A DNA stretch of 64,000 bases from positions 22,276,246 through 22,340,245 of the forward strand of contig JACDQD010000006.1 of the NCBI GenBank assembly GCA_019843655.1. Reading direction: 5' to 3'. Within the stretch, counting starts at the first letter, position 1. The number at the start of each line of letters is the position of its first letter. This document shows positions 13,362 through 27,471 of the stretch, in pieces. The notes under the pieces are model-generated. The model was not told the DNA's origin, made no database searches, and was given only the letters and a program-made list of their open reading frames with translations. The DNA is from Lethocerus indicus (taxonomy: Eukaryota; Arthropoda; Insecta; Hemiptera; Belostomatidae). The position numbers were made by a program, and so were the translations under genes.

Positions 13362-14682
13362 AATCAGAGCCGTTCAATGGCGCCCCCGCACCACGCCACC
13401 TATCGTTAATGGGCGCATCTGCCTCGGCCTGCCTGTAAACCGGGCTATAATTTACAGTCGGCCCTTTATACGGGCGCCTAATTTGGTTATACGGTCGAAA
13501 CCGATCGGGGACGCGGTATCCTCCGAATAGAATCGAAGGCTCTTTGTTCCCACCTTCCGGGCCTCGCGGAACGTGACGCAGGAGGAAAACCGGTGAATAA
13601 TGGCCGGGTGCTGAACATCCTTAACCCAAATAAATATCTATCGCTATTTTCCAATACGTTTATTACTAAGTAAAGATCATTAACGTGGTGCCAAGGCAAA
13701 TCAACTTGGTATATTTGTGATCGGTTTTTAATAATTTTTAAAAAATATTGAGTAATTTTCAATAAACCGCATCTGACTTAATCCGCCGAGCTGACCACAA
13801 TTAAAAAGTAACTAATGAGCGAATAGCTTTTCGATCTCGAGCGCAGTCGTAATCCGACTGTAATACTGGGAACTAATTAATTTGTTAGCGGGGGGCGCTA
13901 TCGCGGCCCGACTAACGAGGCCGAGACGCCATTTAGCGCCGGAGTTTAAATCGCGTTGAAAACATAAGCTTGTTTATGTTTATGTAGAGGAAGTTGTAGG
14001 GCCGGGAGGAAGCGATAAGTCTGGTCCGCCCCCCCTCCCCTCAAGGCGAGATATAGTCGTTATCGTTTGCCGCAAATACCGTCGCCCCGATTTCTCCGTT
14101 TTGCGCGACACCGGGCATAGATTTATTTATAACTTGAGCCGGGCGCACTTCGAGCTCGGTACTTGGGGCTCGGGCCCCAACCGACCGTTTCGGTTCTACC
14201 GGGTCGGGTCGAACCCCCCAATGGATTTTACTACGCGGACATAACCGTTCGCAAGCTCAGCGGTCCTTCCCCCGTCAATTGATGTTTATTCCAGGATACC
14301 CCGGCCGTATATTCCGCACGGATATCCTGCAAGAATACAAGAAATGTTGATTTTGCTACTTTAAGTAACAAAATCGATCGATCAATTAATCTGACGGCGT
14401 GATTGATCAGTCATATTAATCGATTTAGTGAAGACGTCCTGCTGTTGTGTAAGGAAGCACTGCTTCTTTTTGAAGAAGTGTAATGTTAGAGAATATATAA
14501 GAGCAAATTCGGAGGAATGTGCCTCACTGAATGTGGGACTAGTTTTTTGACTCCGGATCCCATTCAGATTTCACGGAATTTTGCGAAAATGCAGTAAACG
14601 ATTTTATATCCCATTATAAGTTCCCAATCTCGTCCGATTTCCGTCAGTCATATGCGCGTGAGGTACGCACCGTTGCTACCTC

Positions 14683-14706
14683 CTGTCAGTACACTGATAC
14701 TGACAG
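14683..14706. repeat. Perfect 9-bp hairpin
   Basis: CTGTCAGTA at 14683-14691 and TACTGACAG at 14698-14706 with a 6-base loop. No T-run or gene edge is next to it, so the role is unknown. Confidence 0.6.
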
Positions 14707-17700
14707 TAAATCGAACCCCCCTCCGACAATTTATAGATGAAAATCTGAATTGGCATATACAACTAGTGGAAGGAATATACAGTACAGTAACAGCGAATTA
14801 CAGACATAGTAGTACCTGACAGAACGCTACTGACAAAGGCGAGAAGCCTAGAATCCAGCAATAGTTTTATGATATAACCCGAATAATGAGCAAGCGGAAA
14901 TTAAATTTGCGTAAATAGAGTTACATAAATGAAAAAAGTCTTTTAAGAGAGAAATATTATTGAAATGATAACTAGGACGAGTGAAAATATTGCATATGAA
15001 TATTTCAAACATTTATGTTAAGGGGGTGTCCGTACTAAAACGCATAGACACACATACCGATATATTTTTTAATGTAAAAAAATTCCACTACAGTAACTCT
15101 AAGGGAATGCCAATGAAGATGGTGCGGTCTAAACCGCAAGTCTAGCTTAAGACCTAATAATAAGCGAGTTGAGAAAAGGAGTCAAATAAAATAACCGAAT
15201 CGAATTTTTAAATCCCTTATAAACCCCAGTAAGAATACTCGTATTTCCATTCTGCTAGGGGAGAAACATTATCTTTCGGTTAAAGGGGAAAGAAAGAAGA
15301 AACCGCAAGTAGGAGGTAAATTTGTGCCGTGTTCATCGGAGCGTCTAGGCGGGGGCAAAGCCGCGTTGGACTGATTGGTGGATTAAAGCACCTGTCGCGG
15401 GCGTTGAGCGCGATAAATTACTTCTGAGATATACACCGTTCCTCGGGGGGATTCAAGTTGGGTGGCAATACCGGCTCAACCATCACCGCCCGCCCTCTTA
15501 ATTACAACGTTTCTTCTTGCGAATCCCGACCCGACCAGTCGAATAATTAAACCGGCTAAGGCAATCGGAGCCGAGCCCCTTACAGCAGCCCAACACCCAG
15601 ACAACCCTTTAATTGCGCCCTTTCGCAGTTTAAAACTCGATAGCAGAGCGGGCATTTTTCTCGGTCAATCGAAAGTATATTCCTGAAATATGACGTGGGA
15701 GCTGCCACTAATATTTTAAGTATATAAAACAACTGTAAGCTATTGTTCTTGTAATTCCAGAAAATGGATGTTACAACACTGCTAAATGTTTACAGCTATT
15801 AATTTCCTTAATGTCAGCTTTATTAATATTTTATTTTGCGGATTCTGGTTATCTGGTTATTGGTGTAGAGGAACAGTTGCCGAAACGGTCCTAACTCAAC
15901 GTTTTGTATGAACGCAACGTACATTTCCTTTGAAAGATAAAAACACTGAATAAATGCGTAAAGAATAATTTGTAAAAAAAGCGTATGATAATTTCAAAGT
16001 GAGCGCAGACAAAATATGTTTGGTACGGGGGTGACATGTTGGAGGTGGTGCCAACTCGGGAGGCATAAAACTCTGGAAAATGGGAGCTCAATCCGGCCAT
16101 GCGGAGTTTCCCCGCAACCAAATCGCTCCCACCACTTGTTTTTCTAATAGAACTCCCATTATTCACTCCGGCGCCCGGTTTACATTGTTAATGGTATTTG
16201 TTGTTCGACCCAATGTCTTACATATCGGCGAGACAACTTTAAAACTGAAGTTGTACAATTTAATATATATGGGGGCGGCGTTTTCTATTTTCGAGGAGAA
16301 AAACAATCGAAATTTCACATTTTCTGATTGCCCAACCATAAATACAGTCGGGTGGGTCGTTACGAACGAAAACACGAGGAAATTCCCTGTTTCGATTCAG
16401 ATCAACTATTCAATTAATTATTGCCAATTTTAATACATTATGTTTTTTGTCTCAATAGCTTGGGATATTGCAATTTTGGGTTCGTGTAGCTGGGAACCTT
16501 CAACTTCCTGCGGGACCTGACCTTTGGAGAAGGTTCAGGAAAGTGCGTACATTTCAAAAATACGCGTTCTAATTAATAACAGTTTGGTCATAACCAATTC
16601 TAATAACAAATATATATATTTATATAGTGGAGTTGAAATATGATTCGGACGAACATAACCCTCCGGTCGACGAAAACGGAACTAAGCCACGTAATATTAT
16701 AGCGGCGCGTGAAAATTTAATTAACACATCCATTTTTTAGAACTTTTCAACTTTTTAAAGTAGTGATCTGAGTCTGAGTAGCGGCCTGTGGCGGCGGCGG
16801 TCTTTTTTGCCTCGTCCCGGTCACAAAGGGTCGGAAAAATGCGGGCCCCGGAGGGGAACAAGATTTCCTTGCAGTTGACGTCCCTTGCATTCTCAATTCG
16901 CTGTTCAGAGATAATATTGTTTCAATAGAACGGGGAAAACCTTCCCCTTTTCCTCGACGGACTATTTAAATATTTTAAAACAGTTTTATCGACACAACTA
17001 TTCCCAGGTCAGCGTCTGGATGTTTATGCAGTCGACGTTCCCTAAAGATTCCAATATGAAACATTGCCCGTCGTTATAATTCCACTATACTCGCATTGTT
17101 TATGTATGAAGCTGGTTAACACCTTAACAACTGGTGAGCCTTATATAAATCTTCAATACGCAAATAATGGATTAACTGTTAAATTGACGGATTACTATCT
17201 ACTAAGCCTTTTGAATCAATGAGGAAAATTCTTTGTTAAAATACTAGCCGCAGACAAAATTTACTGTAAATGAAAACCCGCGAGAGGAGAAGACATGCCG
17301 AACCAACTTGTGCCTCCTATTTTCTTAACGCTGCGTGTTCAAAATAATGAAGTCTCCTACTCTAAAGGACCGCTATTATTCCCCCATAAATTTAAGTTTC
17401 CCAATTCAGTATGGTAGATTTACAAATTTTATTAGATCGGCGCCGGCCCCCGACGAAATCTCGGTTAATAGCCGGTATATTTACGGTACCGCGCTAAAAT
17501 TAAGACGTTGTATATCTTTCGAAGGACAGATGGGCAGGAGTTAACGGTAACGTAAATCGACTTTAGTGGGAGAGAGGGAGAGAGGGAGGGAGGGAGGGAA
17601 GCGTTATATATTGCTCGGCAGTTTGATTGAGACCGAGTAAAGCCCCGAGCGACAAGCGACACGGGACCTGCCCGATTTACCGCCCTCCCTGACCTTCCAT

Positions 17701-20683
17701 CGTTTAACCCCTGAATATTACCAAAAATATCAACCCGAGAGCCCAGATTTGTGACCAAATAAACGCTTATAAATGTTCACAAGCGAATTAATAGCTATAT
17801 ATAAATTTCGCTTGATATAGAATCGCGGTAAAAATTTATTCAGAATATTTTGACTATTTAGTTTTTCTCCATGTGCAGCGACTAGAAATTCAGATATTTG
17901 ATTTACTTTTAATCCACATTTCGTGGGACTTCATATTTTTTGAACCAAGAGACATACGATGTTCGTTTTCTATATAATTTAAATTATTGTCCTAGATATG
18001 TGTTCTTGCAGAAGTGATGTCGCTAAAATACAGTATCTCAAATAATATTCCAGAGAAATTTCAAACTCCCACCCATGCAACTATAGAACTACTCCAGTCA
18101 ACTGTTAATTATTGCAGGAATAAATTTACGGCTCCTGAGCAATAATAAAATATTTTCCGCATGAGACCTCCCGCTCCACCATTCGGTTTTTCTAGCCTGA
18201 AATCCGAAGCACCTGCCAGGACAAAGGAGGCAACATCCAGTTTGTAACCCGGACGGACGTCAGAAACCGGGGCCCTATCGTTTTAATCGGATGTTAATGT
18301 ATGTGCAGGGTAAACAAGGGGCCAGGATGGTTGCGAGGCTTCGGCAGGTTTATGTGTTTGGATTAGCGGAAAGAGATTGGCTGTGAATCAGGGATTATCT
18401 ATTTGCCCCGGGGATTGATTGCAAGGGCGCCCATGTCCTCCAGCCCGTCCAAAGCCTACATGGCAGGGTCTAGGTATTTATACAAATATAAATTACTGAC
18501 GAAATTCTCATATTGTATTAATATTATTGCTAATTATTTGCATTAATTTGTTAAGAGATAAATACCGCCACATTAATCTGTGTGAATGGAAGATTAAGTG
18601 TACTACTGTAAAATTAATTCCAGAGAGTATTAAAGTTTATAGGTTATTAAGAGTTTATGAGCTCCACTCGTTTTAATAATTCCTTTTTGCTTCTGAAGTG
18701 TATTGTCACCCAATAATACCCTAGAGTAATTTATATAATTATGTTTTTATTCTTTGATTTTATAATTACATGTTTTTAGTTTTATTATTTATTTGCTCTT
18801 TGTAGGCGTCAATCGCCTTCAATTTTCAAACTGTAAAATCCCTCACGCAAATCACCATTTGGATGTAGAAGAATAAAAACATTGTTTTACATAACTCAAC
18901 CGTATTCTGTGAGATGATACACTTAAAAAAATCGCTCCATAAAATGAATAAATAAATCCACCAATAATTCATTATTTCTCCACCTAGGATATAGTCCAGA
19001 ATGAATTCCAATCAATAACGACAAACGAAAATAACAGAACGCCGCTACCGAAATATTCAAGACGGCCGCACTTCAAGGTCCGGAGGGAATCTGTGAAAGA
19101 TAAGGCCTTGGAAACAGGGACAAGAAAGTAGGTTAACCGCGTCTAATGCATTGTTCAACAGCGATTACCCTTTATCTGCCCTGTGCGCAGTGTGCTCGTC
19201 ATAGGTTCAATCCCCACTGCCAGTTAACCCTTTTTCCAAATTTAAACATCGCGGCGGTTAAATAACAAATTAACCAAATCTAATTTTATAATTATTATGG
19301 TACCATATACCGCATTCGTATTATTCCACTCTTTTTATTTACTGGTGTTTATCCTCTCTCTAGTGTTAAGTGCGATTTATAAATACCACCCTCGTGTTTT
19401 AAACAAGGTACATCGCATCGCATTTTGCCACATATCGGGCAGAAATCCCCCGGCTTTATGACATTAAATGCGTTTCGGTCAAACATATCGATTGAGCTGT
19501 GCGTCACTCGAAAGTTGCATGTGCGCCCACTTTATGTTCTCGGAATGGACGAGGGGGAAAAAATATTCGTCATACCGATATCTTCTGATAAAATATTTTC
19601 GAAAACAAGAGGGCGGATAAGATAGATTGTCCTGTGACGGTGGAAACAGCTATAAATCGGTAACACATTGCAAAAGCTTTATTGAATGAAACCTTTTTAT
19701 GACACCAGTCCTCGTTACCAGTGCCCTTATCATTACTTCCTATTTATCCTCATACTATACCAAAAACAAAATATCATTTTTGTATTGATTAAAAAATTGA
19801 TGATATATTTTTCAGTAAATATATATTCTTTATTGCTTGTATCACCACTGCCTTGTCTCCACTCCCTTATATTTCTTTAAACCGGTTTCAAAATAGGCAC
19901 TAATATAGCTCACTTTCGCTGTCAATGTCAGCACTATCACTGTACTGTTAAAGCGTGAATGATATTCGTGAGAAACGTGTTTTTCTTAATAAATTCGTTC
20001 TTCTGAGTGCCATGTGTAAAAGGCGCTCTCAATACTGCCCGGTGCCTGGTTCCTTAATCTTAAATTCTGCACTAACTTAATGCTCTTCATCGTCTGATCA
20101 CGATACAGACATTTCAACGAGTGGTTTTAGTCGAATAGGATTTAAAAAGTTGTGTTTGATACCCTATAAAAATAGTTCCACGGCTGTAAAATTTCCCTAA
20201 GCACACTATAAGTATAACCTGTTAAAATAAAAATACATCATACGTAATTTCCAAATACAACAATGGAAACGAAATAACTTCCTCTTCAAAACCTCTGTAT
20301 ACTGCCAATTTTCAAATTTTCTCGGTGGGGAAATATACATCAACCTCACATGCAGTAAAGGTTCAGTTCATGGAGGACGGCTAAACTTGGGTCATTATAA
20401 CGATTATTCGAGGGTGGATGGCGGGAGAGCGGGGGGGTGGGGTTACGTTAATAAATGCCCCCGGGTATAACTCCAATTAAACTCTGCGGTCACGCAAGGA
20501 CCTGAATCGTGCGTCACCTCTTCAAAACGGCCCCCCGTTCCCGGCCGTACAGGAACTGAAAACACACTACAGTTGAATATTCCCAATGACGACTGGGAAA
20601 ATAACTGAGACATTTTCCAAAAACGGCTGCAGGGAAACGTGTATTTCAGACGCTGAGCACTATCAGATATGGTAAATGTAATA

Positions 20684-20903
20684 TAGGGTGTCCCAAAATT
20701 TTAATTTGCCACCATTCTTGCAGTAAAGCTGGCAATCCTATTAAAAAAAAACAATTTGACAGGTGATAGTTTAAGGTTAGTACAAATGTGGCGTTATACG
20801 ATAGAACAACGTGTTTCCATTGTTGAACAATATTTCAAAAATAATGAAAGTTTGGCAGCCACAGTTCGATTAAAATTTTGCGTTAATTTTGAGACACCCT
20901 ATA
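20684..20903 (+). mobile_element. Internally deleted Tc1/mariner-type element
   Basis: Inverted ends TATAGGGTGTCCCAAAATTT (left, 20682-20701) and TATAGGGTGTCTCAAAATTA (right, reversed, ending at 20905), both bounded by TA, the target of Tc1/mariner elements. Inside, from 20786, the plus strand encodes MWRYTIEQRVSIVEQYFKNN and then ESLAATVR, resembling the N-terminal helix-turn-helix of such transposases. The catalytic part is gone, with the frame running directly into the right inverted end. Confidence 0.8.
20786..20875 (+). pseudogene. Transposase N-terminal remnant
   Basis: About 30 codons starting MWRYTIEQRVSIVEQYFKNN, ending near ESLAATVRLK. The pattern (IEQRV, IVEQYF, then SLAATVR) is that of the DNA-binding helix-turn-helix at the start of many arthropod Tc1/mariner-like transposases. 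No DDE/D catalytic domain follows. It cannot be functional as a transposase. Confidence 0.65.
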
Positions 20904-20942
20904 TAAATTATGTGTTTGAACGTGACGTCATATCATCACGAC

Positions 20943-20982
20943 TATATTGGTACTGACACTGTCAATATTATAGTACCAATAT
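20943..20982. repeat. 11-bp inverted repeat
   Basis: ATATTGGTACT at 20943-20953 and AGTACCAATAT at 20972-20982, just right of the mariner-type remnant. Confidence 0.6.
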
Positions 20983-21147
20983 CATATTATATATCACAAA
21001 ATATATTTGTCTTCTAATTCCTACAAACTGTTTCATGCGTACTATGTATTATTTATATACATTATCCGTGGAATAGTATACTGCTTCTGCACTTGGGAAT
21101 ATTCCATTTTTTTTCATAGTTACTTAACTGTGGCCACTACCAACGTT

Positions 21148-21191
21148 GTTATTTAAACATTGGACTGGTTACCGCCCGATGTTTAAATAAC
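21148..21191. repeat. 13-bp inverted repeat
   Basis: GTTATTTAAACAT at 21148-21160 and ATGTTTAAATAAC at 21179-21191, perfect, with an 18-base loop. Possibly the arms of an unrecognised small MITE. Confidence 0.6.
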
Positions 21192-24160
21192 ATCGGGTTA
21201 CCTCTCATCCCCGATACAAGCCCTTATTCTCTTGTGGATTGCACTGGAAATGAACGTTATCAGTGGTGATGTGATCAGATTCCATTCATTTCCTGTACAG
21301 ATTTAAATGTCTAAGCTTCAGGAAAGCCCCTTTGTTGTTGGCCAGGGTAAAAGTTCAAGGCGGCCGGCCACTGGACCGGGAGCCAGACAAGAAGTTCACT
21401 TCTAATCCCTGATCCTCCCCACCACGGTGTCGTGGATTAGGGGTGGGGATTAGAGCTCAAAGTGTTAGATCCTGAAATATTCCCTCTGTAGCTTTATGCC
21501 AAAAATGAATACTACAGGATTGTGGAGCATGAGATCCAGTGGCTAATTTCCAGTCAACCGAGCTGAACCCTTCATCTCGAAGAGTATCACAAATTTGAAA
21601 TACTAATATTTTACTCCAGCGTATATTTCGCAAAAGAATAACTTGAACAGATTAGTCCATAGTTACACCACCGAGAATTAGTCGGACTATAATACATTCA
21701 ATTCAGAAACGTCACGCCAACATACAGTTCTCATTACGTTGAAACATCTTAGAAGCATCAAACCGTGTATTGAAAATAGACTCCGAACTTGGCTTGAAAC
21801 TATTACATAGAAGTTTGGAATTGGACTAGTTCTCTTGTGGTGTGGGCGAGTAGATATTAGGTATGTTTGCCGATAGATAGCTTCGGTAATTTACTCGCGT
21901 GAAATTGAGTCTCGGAACTTGCGGACACGCGCAATACATATAGAATGAGTATAAAGTTTGTTTAAAAGTTTGAAGTAACACTTAAAATTATGTTTGTATA
22001 ATTATTTTTAAAAAATGGCCTAAGATTTGGACCTAAAGTCCCGGAACGAGAAACGAATCCTTTTATGATGGCAAATTTCACTGCGAACTTCTAAACATAT
22101 TGTTATTCATGGTCTCAAAAGTGTAATTATGAGAGCTGTGCTAATAAATGAAATTTATTACATGGTATCTTTGTCACAAGTTTTATTTTCGTTATGTTCG
22201 ACGCATCTGTCTTGTTTGTTCCTCCTCATATTCATCACCATTGAGAGACATATGGCTAATTACGAGTGGCTACTTTTTTCTTATTAGGGAACACATTTCT
22301 TATTATTCGTTTATTGTTAAATACTTTTGGAATAATTTTCCTCTAACCTATTTATTAATAATCAATGAATCTGAAACCGCAGGAGTAAGTATCAATATAG
22401 GCCGAAGATGATTCGGGAACTACTGAAAATTTCCCGGTGTACTTAAAGGGGAGGAGGAGTTATTAAAATTGCGGCCGAAAACTCAGTTTTCCTTCCCCTC
22501 ACTGGACCGTGCTTTCAATTAAATTCCATACGCGTCCTTCATCATGGAAGATTAAATGCAAACAGTCCCCCGGTAATGTTTTTCCGACAAATGAGAGAGG
22601 CTGGGGAAGGCGGCCGGAAAACAGAATCCCAAATCCGGCCTTGTCGGCAGTTTTCGTCGCTAAATGCAAAACGGCGGTTTTTCTTCGGGTCATTTAAAAT
22701 ACGTCCGGCAAGAACAAACAAACGATTTTATCTTTGTTTCCCATTTTTCACCACGAGTTTTCTCCTTTTCCGAACTCTGGAGACACATAAACGTCAGATC
22801 ACCGAGCACAGATTTGGGATTGAAAATTTTAAAACTCCCGATCATCAATATTAATATCAATTTAATATTATCAATTACCTATTTTGAAATTTCGACGAGT
22901 TAAGTTACCTGGTTTTGGGGCAAGGGAAGTTGTTCGATTCCCTGGTAGGTCGGAATCGCAAACAATTTCCCGACTGACCACTGAGATTCAAGGCTTAAAT
23001 GCGCAGTGTTTGAGTGGCGTTAAACAAGGTTAAACTGTTTTAAAATATCAGGTAGCATAACGGAGTTATGTTAGGGCTATTTTCCTTATACAGACTATTC
23101 CAGATCCGAGTGGATATGTCATCAATTAACATGTATATAGTGCTTTTATGTAGTGTTTAAATTTATCTTAGGATTCTGGTATCTTGTACATAATCTTCAG
23201 ATTTTGAATAATTAAAATTACGTGTTAAATTGATTATATTCAGTTACCGAAATTGATTATTTAGTGGATTGATAGAACATTCAGACTGTGTTGTCGATAT
23301 TATCGTAGTATGTAGGTATGTACAACATGATTAGCAACAGGTGTTACTCGGAACGTTAATATGCGAAATCACTTAATTCATCTGGTTTAGAAGGGATTTG
23401 TTCTTTAGTATTATTCCTATTAATTATAACCAATAATAATAAATCACTCTAATATTATAGTTTTTAAAATTATATTTGACTATATTGGCAGTATATGTAT
23501 GTAAATCGTTTGTATTCTCACGTGTGCTTAAACAATACACAGAGTTATAGGAACTATTGTGAATGAAAAAGAAGTATTGGGAATTTTTTTATTACGATCT
23601 CCTCTGGATGAAATAAACAGGAAGATGTCATCGATATCACAAGGCCGCACAACCGAGATAAAGAAAGTTTCGATTGCTGCGGAACAAAGTTCCCTACTAA
23701 GAGAAGTTCGATGGTAAATTATTGTAGAAACATGTTAAAGCGTATGATTACAATTACAATTTATTTAAAATCAGAAGAACCTGCAAGAAATTATGTATAT
23801 CAAATATTTATATACTGAATAATATTAATTCAACAATAATTGAGTTATACTGAAAAGCATAAAATAAGGGGAGAAAAATCGGGGAAAAAAAACCTTATCC
23901 TTAAAATTGGCCTTATTAAAATTGGTCCCGAAATTCGTACAAATGTTGGGGGGACCTTAGACTTCTACGAAATAGGTTAATTGGATTACCGAATTTAATG
24001 TCTTGTACACGAGATATTTCGTTGCGTTCGGGGACATAAAAGTTGTTTTGAAGCCGGTCGCCAAGAGAAAAAGAGAAAAGATTGGCGGGAGAGAGGGGCG
24101 GGGGTCTCCATATTATAACCCAATCCCCGACCGTCCTATATTTTCACGTTCTCGCCCCAC

Positions 24161-24184
24161 TCTCTCTCTCTCTCTCTCTCCCTC
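24161..24184. repeat. (CT)n microsatellite
   Basis: About ten CT units, next to a GC-rich island (24.0-24.5 kb). Confidence 0.9.
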
Positions 24185-27100
24185 TTGATCTATATACACC
24201 TCTTGATGGGGCCGGGGGGAGGAATGTATGTATTTTGAACCCGACCTAATGGATATTAGGATTCCGCCGAGAATTCAGAAGAAATGAGATTGAGACACCG
24301 ATGTTTCGCGCATTTTCCTCCGGTGCGCCTTTTTCTCCCAATCTCCCCCTATATGACTACCAGTCGGCAACGCTGTTCTCCCCGCGTTTGCAGGAAATTG
24401 CCCAGAATTCAACACCGGTTCCGCGCTTTCAAATGGCCGTCATTCCAGCGCCTCGATATAATAAACCCGACGGACGTTACCGGAACGAGGAGAACATCCG
24501 GGATCCGTAAAGCCAAACACTACCACAATAAAAATTTTAAAAAACTAACAGAAAAGGCCGATCCGACTACCTGCTATTCAAAAATATAATTCCATTCTTT
24601 TACCCGCTGTCCTGAAATATTTTATTTAGTTCATTATTTTTCACGATTCTTACTCGTCGTCTCACTTTTTAACGAAGCCTGTTATTTTTCATTCTGACTG
24701 TATCTTCTCAAAAATAAATACGTCCATAATTTTGTACACTGTATCACTGTAGCTAATTCTATTCATTAAGACAGAGTTAAATTGTATTTAACGCATCATG
24801 AACTTCAGGAAGCAGCGTAATTGAAGTTTAGAAAAAATTAAATCGAAATAATCGAAATAGAGGTACTGAAATTGCATTTGTGGCGGAAAACCAACGAATC
24901 GAGCCAGGGAGTACCGAAAATCCAAACTTTGAAATGTGCAGTCGCTTGAAGTTGGGGACCGCCGGCTTAAAATATTTAACCGTAGGTCATGCTTAAATTT
25001 GCATTAGCGGATATATCCTCAACTTTCATTGTACACTGAAACGGGCTTAAAGTCGCTCTTAATTTAGTCGTATTCATTCTGCGCTGTTTCCGAAATAAAA
25101 ATAAGTATTCCAGGTCCGGGTTGTACACCGGGTCGAAATCGGGAAGCATAAATTTTTTCCCGAATCGACGTTTAGTTTAGGAAACGCTCTTTTATTTAAC
25201 TTGGGCGTCCCCCTTTTCCCCCGGCGGGAACGATAGCGGGAGGAAATAATTTTATTTTAACGTTCGAGATCGCGTCCGCTCGATAAAAGATATCAGGGGG
25301 GGTGAAGGGGTCCGGCGGTGGGATCACGTAGGAAAGTGGCACAAACCGCAAGTGTAAAAATGTAGAAACAAAAGAGAGGCGATAAGGGCCGCGCTGAACT
25401 GGAAAAATAGTGTCGCCGGCCCCGTTAGTGGCGCGGGCCCACCACTCCGGCCAACACTATATTGATCCCGAGCATTCATTCATAGCGACGAGAGCTCGTC
25501 GGTCCATACTCGAACCCCGCAAAAAACACCGCCCCCTCGAAACTATCCCAATGAAAAATACCGTCGGCCAATTCTATGGCTCAAAGAAACTGGAATATAA
25601 AACCCATTCCGCGTCCGTTTACACGTTTTCCGTCGAAAGTATTCTCTAATTACGCATTTACAGGCGGATAAAAGGCGTGCCGATATTGTTCCAGTATTGT
25701 CATAAGGAAAAATTATGAAAAATATCTGGCATTTGTGTTATTTTGAGTGGGAAAATTTATAATAAATCTACCAAACAGATTCATTCTAACAATTCATAAA
25801 TGACGCGCAAAATATCACCTCAGAAATTTCAGCTACTAGGGAAATTCATAATTTTCAATTCGGAGGCATAACGCCCTTTGAACCCTTTAAACGTTAATTG
25901 CCACTAAAATTAAACCTATACCTTTTTTATATCGAAATAGCTGGAATGTTTAATGCGTCAATCCGAAGAAGAAGTCACGCATTTTCGCGGTCGTTGTAAA
26001 GCTCACCGATTTAATTAAATTGGTCAAGGAGATTGGACTTAAGTGGGGTTGTGTGTGCGCCTGTGTTTGCGGGGCGAAGGAATACTATTAACTACGGTTT
26101 TCAATCTGCGAGCGACTCAGTGGGAACATAAAGTGGGCGCCAGGCTTGGGCCGGCGGCGGGACGCCTCCGTTCTGTTTAAATACAGCCAGCCATCCCTCC
26201 CAGTCGCCTAGACTAGGCAACTCGTCCCTCTTAACTGAGAAAAAAACTGAGAATTAAAATTGATTAACATTAAACGCTACACGATTCAATACAGGACAAT
26301 TTGGCTGAAGAAACAAAATGCGGCGAAACGAGGGGCAAATTTTTTATCTACCAGAAAATTTGAAATTAAATACACCCTCAATCCAGACCAAGGCTATTGA
26401 ACCGAGGAAATTTCTAAATAATGATGTAGCTTGAAAATTTTAGGTTGAACCGAGCGCAGGAGCTCTTACATCCGATCCCACGGGAATATAGATAAAGGAA
26501 TAAGAAATCGGGGACAGTTGGCGGGTGGTGGAGAAAATCTCGACACATTAACATGTGAAAGGCTCGGGAGGCGGAAGAGGAGATGTAGAAAAATTATTCA
26601 GTCCGGTTCAGATATCCTCGGATAAGATCTTGCGGGCCACCTCAACCAGTTGTGAAATAAGTCACGTCGGGCGCATCGATAGAAAGGCCCTCCGCCAACA
26701 CTTCCCGCCCCTCCCCCAAACATTGAATTCGAGAATAAGTTAACTTTGTTTGCACGTCTTGCCCTAAATGTTGTCTTTTTCACGCATCGGGTTTTTAGTC
26801 GACGAAACAGAATACTCGAGTACTCCAATATCCGACTAAAAAATCAGTGTTTATAAACGAATTGCTGTTAAATTTCTTTTGAACACAGAAATTCGATAAA
26901 ATACGCATGACATAAAATGTGTGACATAAACTGCAATCTAATCAATTAACACTCGTGAAGTCGTTAGGTCTGTTTAATATACCACAATGGCCCCATTTTA
27001 CACACACGTTTACTTAATTCAAAGAGCGTTTAAAGAACATATTCAGTTAGAATTTGTTTATTTGGAACGTTCCATTCAAATACGGGGATGTTTACAAAAA

Positions 27101-27471
27101 TTTAACATCGTTATCCCTCGTGGCCATGAAAAAAACAAATAATTATTTTTACTCTTCTGTTATCTCGGCAAACTTAACACGTGTGTTCTTCACGCTCGGA
27201 TATAAGCTAAACAAATTGACAGTGTCGTATTTTTATTTGGCGTCGATGCCGCTAAAGTGTTCAGGAAATTGTGAAGCGCTAACCTGAATTCTGTCAACGT
27301 AAGCCAGACTTCAATCTGCATTTAAGGCTTCCAAAAGTATGCACGCCTTTCGTAATTGCAAAAGATTGCAAAATTCGTAACCAATAGTGTTCAGAATATT
27401 ATCCTACGACTGGGTATTAACCCCCACAGTGCTCAACTCGGGACGATTATTAAGTAGATAAGAGAATACTT

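Larger units (their letters stand above)
8193..20681. other. Gene-free stretch with GC-rich islands
   Basis: GC-richer islands at about 8.5-9.0, 9.9-10.4, 11.9-12.1, 12.5-13.0, 13.2-14.3, 15.3-15.7, 17.5-17.7 and 18.2-18.5 kb alternate with AT-rich sequence. They contain forkhead- and GATA-like sites but no recognisable coding frame. Possible conserved regulatory elements; conservation cannot be seen from one sequence. Confidence 0.5.
20906..27471. other. Gene-free stretch with GC-rich islands
   Basis: Two hairpins near 21 kb, islands at about 24.0-24.5, 24.9-25.7, 26.05-26.25 and 26.5-26.75 kb, and a (CT)n tract. The longest frame (101 codons, 24284-24589) lies in an island and has no recognisable domain. 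Confidence 0.5.

Noticed and set aside
19190..19230. GGTTCAATCCC, a perfect pol III B-box word
   Set aside because: No A box or foldable tRNA upstream at the right distance.
19875..19965. AAACCGGTTT and a CACTGTACTGTTAAAGCG stretch resembling the foldback family
   Set aside because: Too diverged and too short to separate from chance; the arm sequence between them is not recognisable.
26126..26143. 18-bp word ACATAAAGTGGGCGCCAG, 17 of 18 identical at 51076-51093
   Set aside because: A match of this size is expected a few times by chance among all pairs in 64 kb; the flanks do not align.
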